A stretch of DNA of 64,000 bases. It comes from Branchiostoma lanceolatum (taxonomy: Eukaryota; Chordata; Leptocardii; Amphioxiformes; Branchiostomatidae). The position numbers were made by a program, and so were the translations under genes. The notes below the pieces were generated by a model. The model saw only the letters and a list, made by a program, of their open reading frames with translations, did no database searches and had not been told where the DNA came from. Location: the NCBI RefSeq assembly GCF_035083965.1, contig NC_089738.1, forward strand, positions 14,410,734-14,474,733. The letters run 5' to 3'. Position 1 is the first letter of the stretch. Each line of letters starts with the position of its first letter. This document shows positions 11,100 to 22,545 of the stretch, in pieces.

Positions 11100-13556
11100 G
11101 AGAGACAGAAAATGTGTCTTCTTTACGCATAAAAGTTCGATGGCTTGGAACAAAATACAATGCTAAGTTCGAAAGGATCCCTAACATGTAACAATGATGG
11201 ATAGGCGGCTGTCGAAGTTGTCTGATGCCTTGTTTTGAAATATCTGTCAGGCAGAGATTGCAGTCTGTATTGAAATCGGTAGAGATCCCGAACGACCTCT
11301 GTAGATTTATCAAAAAGATATTCACTTATTAAAAAGAGCTTCTCAGCTTCGATTCATGTCACTTTAGATCAATGCATTGACTTGAAACTCGGGATTTACA
11401 CATGGCAGACCACCCTAACACATCCCTACCGTGCTGATCGCGACATTGCGATCGAGACTCCGATCAGGATCACTACCGGTAGAATCGGCGATTCTGTCAG
11501 ATCGCAATCTCTACCCTGACATATCTATTACGTACCCAAGTAAGATGGAGGCACATCCGGTCACAAATATCAACATGATCCCTGGTCATGACCCTATAAC
11601 TGCCGCCAGGAGATGCATTATACGGTAAAAAAATTGAAATCAAAGACTGAACAAGCACATTATACTAGATTGTTTTGTTGTCTTTCTTAAGTAGCAGAAG
11701 TTGTCATACATTTCATCTTATACAATTGCAGTGTACAAATAAGTTGTTATTATAAGATATTTCATGGTTAGGGTCTGGTCACATTCGTACGATCGTCGTA
11801 CGATTGTAAACTGAGGGAAATCTTGGGATAGTCGTGCATGTGTTGCACAACTTGAATTCAGCTGTCTTATTACCGAAAAAACTGCCTTGGGTCATGGGCG
11901 ATTGGTTCAGTCAAAGTCTGCTTAGAAATCCCATGACATAAAAAGATGCACGACGACCTACTGCGTATGTGATCATGACCGCTTGCGGGGAGAAAGAATT
12001 TCGTCGTATCTCCATGAATACCATTGTACACAAAAACACAACCGCCGCATGCGCAATTAACACCAACATTTCTTTCTACACCACACGCATGCCCTGTTGT
12101 GGTTTGACTGACCAATACAGGGGAGTGGTGAAATGCGGAACGTCTCCGTTTACTGTCCACAGTAGCGCTTGACGTCAAAAGTTGCAAGAAGTAGCTTTAG
12201 GTTTCCTCCAGGCATATACCGACCACAGCTGGGAAACAGAGCGTCTAAAGGGTTGCCTTGGAGTAAATGGAGGAGAAACCGGACCTTATGGTGTCTTTTT
12301 GTTGTCCAGAGAGGCGTGTAGAGATGCGGTATGAGAAAAACAACAGAAGAGATGAGGCGACTTTTATCTGATCTTAGCCACTATCTAGAAGGGGACGTAC
12401 ATGCCAACAGGTGGCCGGGCGGACAACACAGCATTCTTACTCGATTTTGGTGAGTATTTTTGTCAAAATTGGATTAAAACTTGTGTCTGGAATCCTTAGA
12501 ATCTTTCTAAGGAATGTGGTGACAACATAGATGATTGGTTGAAGTGTAAAATCTCAGAAAGTCCGTAGAAAATTCGATAGTCGAATTGTGACGCAGTAAA
12601 GAACACATTTTCCTACATGTCTATGTTTGCTCAACCTGGCATGTGTAAGCTAGTACCAGAACTTAAACCAAACCTAAGCTTAGATAAAGTTTTCTCTTTG
12701 AATACACAGGGATAATATTTTCTTAGATGTTTGTTGAACGGCTCGGACGGACTAGATAATCCGCTATCAAAGTCCACCGTCACACTTCTACTATTCAGCG
12801 GACCGAGACTTTGTTTGCCATCTTTCTCGTCTGCTAACCTTCTCCGCCTTCGTTCAGTACTTTGGTTTGAAACTCTTAGGATGCTATGTAGGCTCTACCA
12901 GACTAATTATGCTGGCTGTAGGGAGAATATTTTGTTTGACCACCACAGGGTTACATTTGCCCGCTTCAGCGGGTTCACTTTCCTGACTAATTTTTCACCC
13001 TGTTTTGCCGAATTCTACTATCCATATGCATAACCTTATCTCACTGGACCCGCGGGCGTTCGCGGCGTCGCTGCGTCCTAAATTGGATTTGTGTTACAGT
13101 GTTACCCTTTACTTTATAATGGGAATATCATGCAAAAGGTTATTATTAGAGTATTACTAAAAACACAGCAAATACACAAAGCGTAAAAAGTTTCGTTTTT
13201 TATCGATGAAATCCGTTTAGGGCTGTGTCAAATCACTCGGTCGCAGCGAGGTCGCCAACGTGCCGCGGGTCCAGTGAGAGGGAGGCTTTAGGAAGGCCTG
13301 GTGGGGGCTAGGGGGCTTTGTATGTCTTCAGGGCCCGTTCTAACAAGATCAAGTGAACAATCATCTCTCTATCATATCGAAAAGCGCATATCCACACTTC
13401 TGTTTTCCGATTACTGTCATTGGAAAAGAGAAGTCGGGCACACTTAACTTGTTTGACCCATCTTTCCAGTGGTGTAATCGCATGAAGTACTAACATCTAG
13501 TTTTTAATCTTATTTTATTTTTCTCCTCGTAGTTTTGGTCGGATGAAAATGCAGCG
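11100..13556. other. Intergenic region between two divergent genes
   Basis: No coding exon was recognised between the presumed Src-like 5' end and the EGF/Ly6-like gene. It contains degenerate palindromic tracts (acgatcgtcgtacgat near 11788-11805; a gatcgcgacattgcgatcg-like tract near 11438) and a fragment near 12880-13030 with the tctaccag and gccgaattctac motifs seen in the MITE at 21919-22075. The 5' UTR of the plus-strand gene must start somewhere in the right part, but no core promoter element stands out. Confidence 0.5.
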
Positions 13557-16500
13557 ATGATGTGGCGACTCCTGGTTCTGGCTGCGCTGGTGCGCTTCGG
13601 TGAGTGGCCATCGGTCTCTCAGACCCTTGTAGTGCCTAGTGGCACATGGGGCAGCAAGTTTCCGTACTATTTTAGTTGCAGGGTATATCTTATAATAACT
13701 CGTTGCTATTCTTGCTTCAGGTACCTCCTCGAACATATGACCCCCATTTTAAGTCCCTTATCGAGATGTCTTGACCCAGGATTGAACCGGGGTCTCCCAG
13801 TTACCAACACATTGAACTATAAGTAATGATTCCAAACACTAGAATTCGTTTGTCAAAACTACCGCATTTGTTTGTGCCATATTTCGATTTCTACCTGGGG
13901 ATGATATATCTGTAGCCTCCGTTGCAGACTCCTTCCGGCTGTTTTCTTTTGACTCCGTTTTATCATTACTGACTAGAAAACGGTAACGTTAAAAGAAAAC
14001 AACCAGAAGGAATTTGCAACGGAGCCTAACCTCAAATAACTGTAGGCCCTTTCTAACTTACACGTACGGTAGCATGTATTTTGTGTTGTATGTTACATGT
14101 ATATAGTTGATTGTGAATGAATGCCATAAAATTGTTGTTTGTTTTCATCTCCAGGATCGCCACAGGTCGTCCTATCGATAGGATCGGGAGGTATGTGTTC
14201 TCAGTATACACAATGTCACTACAACAAACAAACGAACAAACAAACACACATATTTCATCTCCACCGATTGCAACAAAAGCCTCTGTCACACAGTTGACGA
14301 GCTTCGGTTGTACCTGTTGATCACCAAAATGTCCCAGAATTTAGAAATCGTCAGGACTCAAACCGGTATTTTTCAACTGAAAATCTACCCCATCACATCG
14401 GACGGGGCTAGGCAATGGTTCGGTCCCATTTCCAATCCGGGGCCCGGCCGGGCAGCTTGTGGGAATGAAAAATACGATATAAAAGACAACAAAAGACAAA
14501 ATTACTCCTAACCTTATGTTGTGTATTTTCTTGATTTGCATTTAATTTGTTTTACTTTTTCGTTTTCTCAAACAACCCGGCCGGCCCCGGTTTTGAAATG
14601 AGACCAAAGCATAACCTGCATGCGAACATAGGCCGATCTCCAAAGATCGAACACCGGGCGTATTACTGCCGAAAGATTCATTTAGGGCTCTCAGGCTCGT
14701 CGCGTCGGCCGACGATTTTTCCTCTGTCTGACAGGGGTAAAAAAGGACACATTGAATGCTTTTTGTTTATAAAGTAGTCACCAAGGCAACAATGTCACAT
14801 TACAGTCCATGTTTGTATGCATACCACGCGGACCGCTGACTCTAAGGTGTCGCAACGTAACTAAAAACCGTGTCGATCGTTTAAATGCAGTTCTGCGTTC
14901 AGGCATTGCGCGACACGGAATAATCCAGCACCGCAAATCTTTCACTGTAGATGAGCCGTACCGACTCGCTGAATGGAGAGAGAAATATGTTGGTCCAATC
15001 TTAAGTCCTTGGGGTGTAAGATAACTTATACAGAGCTAAGTGGCTTGGCCTTTCAGACAGTGTCACATCTTTCTAAAGGTTGTTCTTGCTACCAGTGTTG
15101 TCTTACGAGTCTGGCATAGTCATGTGTTGTAGTAGTTAGCTACTAGCACTGAACGCTCTCCGCCATAGCAAAGGTACGTGTTGCAGAATGTTGGAACCAA
15201 AACTGCAAATGTTCTGAATTTAAAACCCTCAATTCAGATTTGAATTTGCAATTTATTTTCGAAGTATTCGCGTCATTCTTCACATTTCCAGCATTGGTGA
15301 ACATCATGAGTGCAAGTCGCGCCAAGTCTCTTAGTTTTCGGTAGCCTGCCGAATTCCGAAAACTTCCCTGCCGCAGACAAAATGGCTGACAGCTCAAGCG
15401 GCGGTGGGACGTACGCATATTTCCAAGATGTCCTCACGACACAACGAAGTCGCATTAGTACGCCGTGAATATCGCCGTACAGTATTGTATGGTAGATTCA
15501 ACTTATAATGTAGAAAAATAACGAAAAAAGAGTGACTTTGTTTTCACGTCTTGATTGGTCAGCTTCTACAATAAGTACCTTTGATGTCATTTTCATTTCG
15601 GACACCTTCTAACACTTGTTAAATGTTGATTACTAGAAGTTGTCGGAAGAGTTCTAAATGTCCGAAACGTTTGAACTACGAGTTTCTGTAAAACAAATAG
15701 GATACCGACATGGCGTCACGTGAATATGCAACGAAGACATGTTTGTACAGGTTTGCGATAGCAAAACCTATGTGGGTTTCGTTGCCGGCATGTTTGTTTC
15801 CCGTCATGTTAATTCACAAGTAAGAACGTCAATGGTCAGTCCACGTGAGTTGCAACATGTATGCATGTTTGTATGTTTGTATGTTTGTTTCTATTGTGCA
15901 GACAGTTGTCCGTGGGACTTTTGTCAAAATGGCGGGCTGTGCATCGCCGGAGCCGACGGCGAGCCGGACACGTGTGAGTGTCTGTACGGCTACTCCGGGA
16001 CGAACTGTGAGACACGGGGTAGGTACTAACATTTTGTAGGAGTGGTTCTAGGTTATTTGGGTCTATTTATTAACTGGGGGGTCTTTGCCGAGAGCAGACC
16101 AGCCTGGCGAGCCCTATGCATGTCTGCAGCCGCCATGCATCGGACACTGATGCCTGCGAACGATTGATTGTTCTAGGTTTTGAGTTTGAATCGTAGATCT
16201 GTCAAAAACGTACTATTGCAAAAAGCCTAAATTCATTTAACTTTTTTCCATATTACGAATCCATAGTATTCAGCAGTTGAGAACGTTGATTTGAAGTTGA
16301 TCGTGGTGTATAAACGCTCATAATCTTTTGTGACTCAATCATGTTTGATACTTATAATTTTTTTTCTGTTTCCGTCGCAGACTGTTCTACAGTGTTCATC
16401 ACCACCTATGACCAGAGCGCTCCCCTAGTCGGTAACTCTGACGTCATCGGACTGTACACTCGCGAGAAGTCCCAGTACAACGGGCGAGACCTCTACAAGC

Positions 16501-19500
16501 ATTACCATTTTGACGGTTGGCTGTTTTACATGTCAGCTGAGGGCTTATGGCTGGCTGGAGGGACGATAGGCTCGTGGCCTGCCTTCATGGTGGCGGAAAA
16601 CGCGCAGGAATATCCCGATCAGACATGGGGGCCGTTCCACCTCTGGGGCACGGATAGTTTTACAGAGGAGCCCAACCTTATCATACGCTGCACCGCCGGT
16701 AAGTTGAAGTGTTTTGTTTGTTGTAACGTTAGATACTACCTGCAGAAACCCTCTTATCAAAAATCAATGGCTCCTACTGGGCTGGGTGCTGTTGTCGATT
16801 AATTTCGGTTGTTGAGAAGGGTCTGGATGCCCCCCCCCCCCGACCTTAAAAAAGTAGTTGCTGGTTGGGTAGTCTGTATAACGCAAACTCCCGCTGTCCG
16901 GGACATTTAGAACCCCCACCCGCTGTCCGGTTACGGGCGGCTGCTATAAGAACGATTCAATCAGGCTACTTACTGGTTGGGTAAGACAGTGGTTGCTTAG
17001 TAAAGTTGGACGGGACTGTTTTAAAACGTGGATTGTAGCTGCAGGTGGTTGCTCGGCCAGGTTTGACTGTACTTTCATCAGTTATGTTTCGCCTATGTTT
17101 GCGCGTTGTTAGCTGGCCAGTAGCCTGAATGCAATCAAGCCTCCTGTGACCGCTCGCCGCCCTGTAACCGCGGAGAGGGGAGAGAAACCCCCGGACAGCT
17201 GGAGTTTGCATAATACAGACTAGCTGGCCAGCTTTCAAGAGGAAGTATGATGCATAGATTTTTATAATTTTGGTACGTTGATAGGTCTTAGATTATGTCT
17301 GGTTGGGAACATATATTTAAAAGCATGATCCAGGAAACGTTACCAGGAGGCTCTACTTGTTTATTAGAAACAATGTTGAATTGTGGGCGGATCATGAAGC
17401 AAGGTTCACACGGATCCGATGACCTGACGACGGTCTACGCTCTCGGATAGCTTTTGTACGTTTCGATTGGATGCTTGTACTTTTAACGTCGACCTCGTTC
17501 ATTGGTTCATTTCGTCACGTGAGAATAGTGCAAACACTTTATTCACTTGAAAGTTCATCTGTGTTGGTAGAAGTCATTCTGTATCAAAGTTAAGCTGCAA
17601 TTTACAACACACGAAATGTGTTTTCGATACAGAACAAACACTTTATTGAATAGCAAGGTTCTTTTCTTCACAACCAAGTAGTTTCCAAGAGCCGACGTTT
17701 CGACGACTGTCTCGAGTGTCTGTCATCTTCATCAGGGCAATACTGACTACTAGTAGTTCCCAGTGCACAGAAGCTAGGTGCTGGGTCAGCGACCCTGATG
17801 AAGATGACAGACAGTCGTCGAAACGTCGGCTTTTGTCAAATACTTGGTTGTGAATAAAAGAACCTTGCTATTCAGTCATTCACCAATCTGATGAAATTAT
17901 TCACGGAAACGCTTTATTCTTGCCACCATTGCAACCTTGCATGTAGATCCGCCCTGTGCCTCGTCCCCGTGCCAAAATGGCGGCGCGTGCATCCAGCACG
18001 ACGACTACTCAGTCAGCGAGCCGTACTACACCTGCGACTGCCTGTCGGGATTCTACGGAACAAACTGTGAAAACAGTAAGTCCTTTTAGTCTAGCCTCTA
18101 CCGGGCCCCGCGGATGGTCGGAAAATAGTAAAAATTGGCAAAATAGAGTGAAAAGTATGCTAAAGGAGTCGGCTACGAAGAGAGGGTTCAATATACCATC
18201 AACGAGAGGTCTAGAGGTCGCAAACTGTAACTACTATAGCGGACTAACTTCTCTGGCATATTATCTGTCCATTTGGCCCATTTCTACGATTTTTCCAACG
18301 ACCTGTGGAGCTTGGTAGAGGCTACTTTTCATGTGGTCATAAAATGGACGATATCACAAATCTAGGCCAATAGCCAATATGTCATATGGCCGGCAGCATT
18401 ATTCTCACGGCCATATTTTCTCGCAGGAAAATTTAAAAATGAGGCTGAGCTGACGTCACTGGCCCGTAAGGTCACGTGTTCTGATAAGTGAGTGGTCATT
18501 CGAACCTGATGAAACACCCTAGAATTTGGAAAGTCTTGTTTGTCGTGTTGCAATGACAGTTCTTTATTCAAAACCGAAGAGTTGTAACAGCCGACGCTTC
18601 TGTGACCGTCTGCCACCTTCCCCAGGGCAATACTGACTGGTACTGCAGCTAGGTGTCGCTGCTGCACGGTTACAAATGTGGTTCCAAACATAATGTTTTG
18701 TTGTTGTTAGATACTGACGAATGCGCATCCAATCCGTGTTTCAATGGCGCCACGTGTGTGGACGGTGCCAACTCTTGCACCTGCGAGATGGTACTGCAGC
18801 TAGGTGTCGCTGCTGCTGATGCATTGTTACAAATGTGGTTCCAAACATCATTCCTTGTTGTTGTTGTTGTTAGATACTGACGAGTGCGCGTCCAATCCTT
18901 GTTTCAATGGCGCCACGTGTGTGGACGGCGTCGACTCCTACACCTGCGAGTGCATCTTCGGTACCATTGAGACTCACTGCGAGCGAGGTGAGAACTGCAG
19001 CTTAATGTCTGACCATGACCCACAAACCGCCACGTATAGAAACACTAATCTCCAAGCAGATCTACCGGTTGCAAAGACTGTATCCAACTGGCAAAAGGAG
19101 TTTTTATTGCAACCCGGGTTGCAATAAAAACTCCTTTTGCCAGTTGGATACGGTCTTTGCAACCGTTAGATCTGCTTGGAGATTATAGAAACACAATATT
19201 ATGCATGTACTTCATAGATTTTAAGCACCTGGAGATGTTTTTACACTTGGTGCTTTTTTTAGAAATATGGTGGGTTTCTTAATGTACTGCGGGTTCGTGT
19301 GACAATTCATTGTGTATTTTCATTGTCATTTTTTTTTTTCATTCAGTGCTGCCGTTCTTCCGAGAGCAGTTCCTAATATACGAGGAAAATCCAACTACGG
19401 TAAGGCAAAGAAAAGTTTGTATTAACTAGAGCTACATGGAAATGTAATGATTGTAAACTTTGACAACTTAAAAACTTACAAGCGTTGATGCCTATACGAT

Positions 19501-20836
19501 AGTGATGCCTACCGCTATGGTGCAAAATCTAGGAGTTATCCGTACATTTGATATAACATGAAGAGTTTTCTTTGTGTTTTTGTAGGCTCCCATCGAGTGT
19601 TACGTGTGTGACTCGACCAGTGACGGTCACTGTGACGTGGACCAATCAACGCTGTCGGACGAATTTCATAACAGTACCAACACAACACAGGCCTGCAGCA
19701 GCGGTGCATGCTGGGTAAGTCACGCGCAGACGTCAGCAAGTAATCAGTGTGTAAATGGCTTTAGTCAAGACCCTGAATCTGGTGTGAATGAGAAAGCGGA
19801 AGGGGTACACGCTACAGGATCTGTAGGTGACCAGTTTCCCAGTATGCCACTTCAGAACACACATGTTCCATAGTGTAATGACGATCATCGTGACCACGGT
19901 AAAAAATCCGATCTTCAAGCATGCCTTAAAGCATGCTCAAAGAATCCATTGTCTCACTTGATTGAGAGAAAAATCTTTAGTAGAATACGTATTCTTTAAG
20001 GTGTAAAGATCGGATTTTGTGCAGTGGTTATACCTACTATTTTTTTATGATTTTACGACGCTAGATCGCCCGGACGGCGGTCAACGGCCAGCTTGTCTCG
20101 TACCAACGTTCCTGTACGTACAACAACATTGAGTGTGACGACGTCCTCGCACTGGAGCACTGTCAGGAGGATCAGGCAGACACCAAGGTAACGAACTAGT
20201 CTCAAACTTCAGTCTTCGACAGGGGATAAGCAGATGCCGAAACTGAACGTTACACGAACGGATTGTTGTAGGCTAGTAGCCAATGTACAAGTTTATGGGC
20301 TCCTCCCCTAAGGCGCCGCCAAAATCTTCCAGGCTCTTCTTCTTGGGTCACGCGTTTGTCGTTATCCAAAATCGCCCTTGTATCCGATCGTAAGCCGAAG
20401 CTGGGTCCGGTTTTGCTATATTGAAGACATTACATTTCAAAACCGCGCAAAAACGATGTCGATGATCCCCTTAGTTTCGCGAGCCTACAAAAACCCCGGC
20501 GACGATTTTCAGAGAGTTCTCACATCACACCGACAGCGTATTTTTGCATCATGGGAGTCGCTATACATCTTGATAGTATTGTTTGAACTAATCATGTATA
20601 GAGATGACTAAATAAATAGACTTTCAAATTCAACATGTTCGGGCCCTAATCTTGCTTGGGTTTCCTTTAAGGCGTGCTACAGGTGCTGCACCGGAAACCG
20701 GTGCAACGGCGCCTTGTTGACGGGTGACGCCGTGTTCGTGCTCCCGGACTCAGGGTCCGGCGGCGCTGCTAATATCGGCCCGCGGTGGCTGCTGCTGCTG
20801 CTGACCGCCGCCCTGTCTGTCATTGTCAACGGATAG
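13557..20836 (+). CDS. Secreted GPI-anchored EGF/novel module/EGF/EGF/Ly6-like protein
   Basis: Ten coding exons join in phase: 13557-13599, 14155-14190, 15902-16018, 16381-16698, 17947-18075, 18874-18987, 19347-19399, 19586-19714, 20065-20187, 20672-20836 (408 residues). Order of parts: signal peptide [14 protein letters not shown] (residues 1-14 on); EGF-1 (27-62, CQNGG and GYSGTNCE); an unrecognised module (66-171) with DVIGLYT, YNGRDLY and WLAGG; EGF-2 (172-214); EGF-3 (215-252) opening TDECASNPC, like calcium-binding EGFs; a Ly6/uPAR-type three-finger domain (about 271-366) beginning IECYVCDS and closing [12 protein letters not shown]; then a small-residue stretch SGSGGAA and a hydrophobic tail [16 protein letters not shown], typical of a GPI-anchor signal. 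It is probably a cell-surface adhesion or receptor-modulating protein. EGF and module exons are symmetrical (phase 1-1), ideal for exon shuffling. I know no named orthologue. The second ATG of the MM start is equally possible. Confidence 0.85.
13615..13826 (-). mobile_element. tRNA-derived SINE, reversed, in intron 1 of the EGF/Ly6-like gene
   Basis: Read on the minus strand it has gtaactgggagaccccggtt followed by caatcctgggtcaagac (B-box region), then ttaaaatgggggtcata and a 3' body with tgtgccactaggcactacaa. These parts are in the same order as in the SINE at 8003-8294. It starts only about 15 bases downstream of the signal-peptide exon. Confidence 0.8.
13911..14028. mobile_element. Short inverted-repeat element (MITE-like)
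   Basis: Left arm tagcctccgttgcagactcc (13913 on) and right arm ending ggaatttgcaacggagccta are imperfect reverse complements over about 50 bases, separated by a short AT-rich loop. The pattern is that of a non-autonomous foldback element in intron 1 of the EGF/Ly6-like gene. Confidence 0.65.
14380..14600. mobile_element. MITE-like element with GGGCCCGGCCGGGC ends
   Basis: Contains tttccaatccggggcccggc and, about 120 bases later, a partial reverse complement (ccggccggccccggttttga). Related sequence recurs at 54377-54560 (gcaaactgcccggcagggcc) and 25785-25965 (ggggtcccggccgggcccaa). All copies carry a variant of gacaacaaaa in the middle, so they are one dispersed family. Confidence 0.55.
16871..17221. 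mobile_element. MITE-like element with 32-bp terminal inverted repeats
   Basis: agtctgtataacgcaaactc (16871 on, continuing ccgctgtccggg) is mirrored at 17190-17221 by ccggacagctggagtttgca plus taatacagact. The roughly 290 bases between have no open frame. It lies in an intron of the EGF/Ly6-like gene. Confidence 0.7.
17648..17873. mobile_element. Inverted-repeat element with gacgtttcgacgactgtc arms
   Basis: The ends gaatagcaaggttcttttct and aaaagaaccttgctattc are exact reverse complements over most of their length. Further in, tgtcatcttcatcaggg is mirrored by ccctgatgaagatgaca, giving arms of about 90 bases around a 45-base centre. Fragments of the same family lie at 18545-18655 and 41005-41105. 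Confidence 0.85.
18090..18325. mobile_element. MITE-like element with ctagcctctacc ends
   Basis: Starts ctagcctctaccgggccc and ends ggtagaggctac, with an internal ggagtcggctacgaagagag segment. The same ends and internal segment occur in the element at 21919-22075, showing one family. Confidence 0.65.
18545..18655. repeat. Half copy of the inverted-repeat element at 17648-17873
   Basis: gttctttattcaaaaccga, agccgacgcttctgtgaccg and cagggcaatactgactggta follow the order of the left arm of the 17648 element. The right arm is absent. It lies directly upstream of the duplicated EGF exon. Confidence 0.6.
18711..18790 (+). pseudogene. Truncated duplicate of the third EGF exon
   Basis: After an intact acceptor (ttgttgttag) the sequence encodes [18 protein letters not shown], as in the real exon at 18874-18987. 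It breaks off after the fifth of six cysteines (NSCTCEM) and runs into sequence that repeats the intron upstream of it. The only donor-like GT would leave an 80-base exon that shifts the frame. It arose from a tandem duplication of about 160 bases covering intron end plus exon start. Best read as a dead exon, although inclusion in some transcripts cannot be excluded. Confidence 0.75.
19045..19186. mobile_element. Near-perfect foldback (hairpin) element
   Basis: Two 71-base arms meet with no loop at 19115/19116 (aacccgggtt). By eye they differ at three positions. The copy is flanked by tatagaaacac at 19035-19045 and again at 19184-19194, an 11-base direct repeat consistent with a target-site duplication. 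It lies in an intron of the EGF/Ly6-like gene, just downstream of the EGF-3 exon. Confidence 0.85.
19903..20018. mobile_element. Small element with AAAATCCGATCTT terminal inverted repeats
   Basis: aaaatccgatctt at 19903-19915 is the exact reverse complement of aagatcggatttt at 20006-20018. The 90 bases between are AT-rich and noncoding. It lies in the intron between the two main Ly6-like exons. Confidence 0.65.
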
Positions 20837-22224
20837 AACGGCTACGGAGTCCGCTCAACATCGGGGGTTGTCGCCACCTGCTCGGGTGGGCCGTCGGGAA
20901 ACTTCGTACATAGTCGGGACTCCGACCGAGTTCTAGTTGACACCTTACAGGTCATAAAGTTGACGTATAATTTTGGATGTGACGTGTGTTTAAATAATAT
21001 ATATATGATATTCTTTCCTGGCGTGCTTTAAGCGTGAACGTCAATCATTTTTTGTGGATTGCTCAACGAATGATATTCGTACTAATGTGTGTGTGTGACA
21101 ACTATCTAAAGCGAAAGATGATGATTTTCATATTTCATACTGGAAGTATTACGTACTCATCCTCTTGAGTCTCATATCTTAGTTATTTTGTCTTTTAAGT
21201 ATTTTTGTTTAAAAAGAATCAACATTTCGTGTAAATATTGTTGTGACGTAACAACATGTAACCGTGACGTTGCCTTAACATGTGTATGTGGTAGGAAATC
21301 AACACTGTATTGTGTTTTCTTGTTTACACCAGTTAGATACATTTGGCACGATCCTGTTCTTATTATACGGTGATTACAATGATATACATAAATTGGTTTC
21401 ATGTATATCAACATTTTACTGTTACTCCTGTGTGAAACGAATGAATTTTTTGTTCGCATTCATTTTAAAGACAATCTGTCTTCTGTCTTTGATCTGGCTT
21501 ATTACGAAATGATGTGCTGATAAATCCTCGATTGCTTCGCATTATTCTAAATGTGTTCTAATCAAGATCACGTTCTGAACTACGAAGTCATTGCATTCCG
21601 TTAGTATCATCTAGTAAGGCGTGAGCTGAGTTTTACTTCTAAAACTCGATATGTTGAATACAGTATATATATCAACAGGCTACGTAGTTTGGCCACCATA
21701 GCGTATTATTTGTTGTCGCATTCAGTCTGTAGAATCTGGGTTCCGATGAAAGGTAATAAACTTTAAGGTAATCCGTTAATTTTCTGAACAAAGTGATCTA
21801 AAGTGATTTTCTGGCCCTACAAAACATTCGGAGGGAGATATGTTAACCTTTTAAGGTCTTAAAAGTCTCCTGGCCAATAACCCCCTTTTTTGCCGAATTC
21901 TACGATTCGTATGACACCGCTAGCCTCTACCAGCCTTTCCGGATCGCTGAAAAAATAGTATGGTTTGCCGAGATAGAGTGAATACTAGTAGTCGCAAGGG
22001 AGTCGGCTACGGAGAGAGGATCCTATCGGTGACCCACTATTTTTCAGCGCTCAGCGGAGCCCGGTAGAGGCTAGCACACCTTGCGCAGAACTTGAGGCCC
22101 GGTGGAGGGTAAAGGTAAGACACATCCTCCCATATCCCGACTCATGTGGGAATGAGGTCAACGTCCCAGAGAACATGTTTGCGAAGCTACCGCCGGACCT
22201 GGCAGCGGATTGGTGTTTGATGTA
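20837..22224. other. 3' UTR and intergenic DNA with one MITE
   Basis: The first few hundred bases are the likely 3' UTR of the EGF/Ly6-like gene. The rest shows no coding exon, apart from the inverted-repeat element at 21919-22075. Confidence 0.5.
21919..22075. mobile_element. MITE with 13-bp terminal inverted repeats
   Basis: gctagcctctacc and ggtagaggctagc are perfect inverted termini 157 bases apart. Inside, aaaaaatagtatgg and ccactatttttcagc form further imperfect pairing. Same family as 18090-18325. Confidence 0.75.
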
Positions 22225-22545
22225 CAAATATTTCAACAGATGTCTCGCTCCCAGCGACTAAGTAAGGGTATATAGAATAGATCTAGATATATTGCCACCT
22301 ACAGATCCTGTTACATCAGGAGCTGGAAGACCAATAAATGAAGAAACAGAGAAAGGTATCCTGGGTAGAAAACAGCAGGACAATCTAAACTGAACGCGTC
22401 AGGACAACCTGCAACCTCTTTAGAATAACCTGCAACAACATCTTAACCGCTGGTCAATATGCTTGACACTTTGTTGACATAATGAAATTTCATAATGAAT
22501 AAAGAAATGACCGCCACTAGCAGAATCTTTTTCTTTTGTAGCTCA
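22225..22545 (+). pseudogene. Decayed fourth MSMB-like gene copy
   Basis: The left end (caacagatgtctcgctccca) matches the promoter-proximal block shared by the two intact genes downstream. The right end matches their last-exon tail and 3' UTR: ctgggtag (the ITG-stop codons), acaacctgcaacctct, gcttgacactttgttgac and a gaataaag poly(A) region. The middle exons are gone, leaving a promoter and 3' end brought close together by deletion. It shows the cluster once had at least four members. No protein can be made from it. Confidence 0.65.

Noticed and set aside
12731..13033. 100-residue plus-strand open frame
   Set aside because: Overlaps a degenerate MITE-like sequence (tctaccag, gccgaattctac) and shows no domain.
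19045..19186. microRNA precursor
   Set aside because: Perfect pairing of more than 70 bases with no loop, and flanking direct repeats, fit a foldback transposon, not a typical pre-miRNA hairpin.
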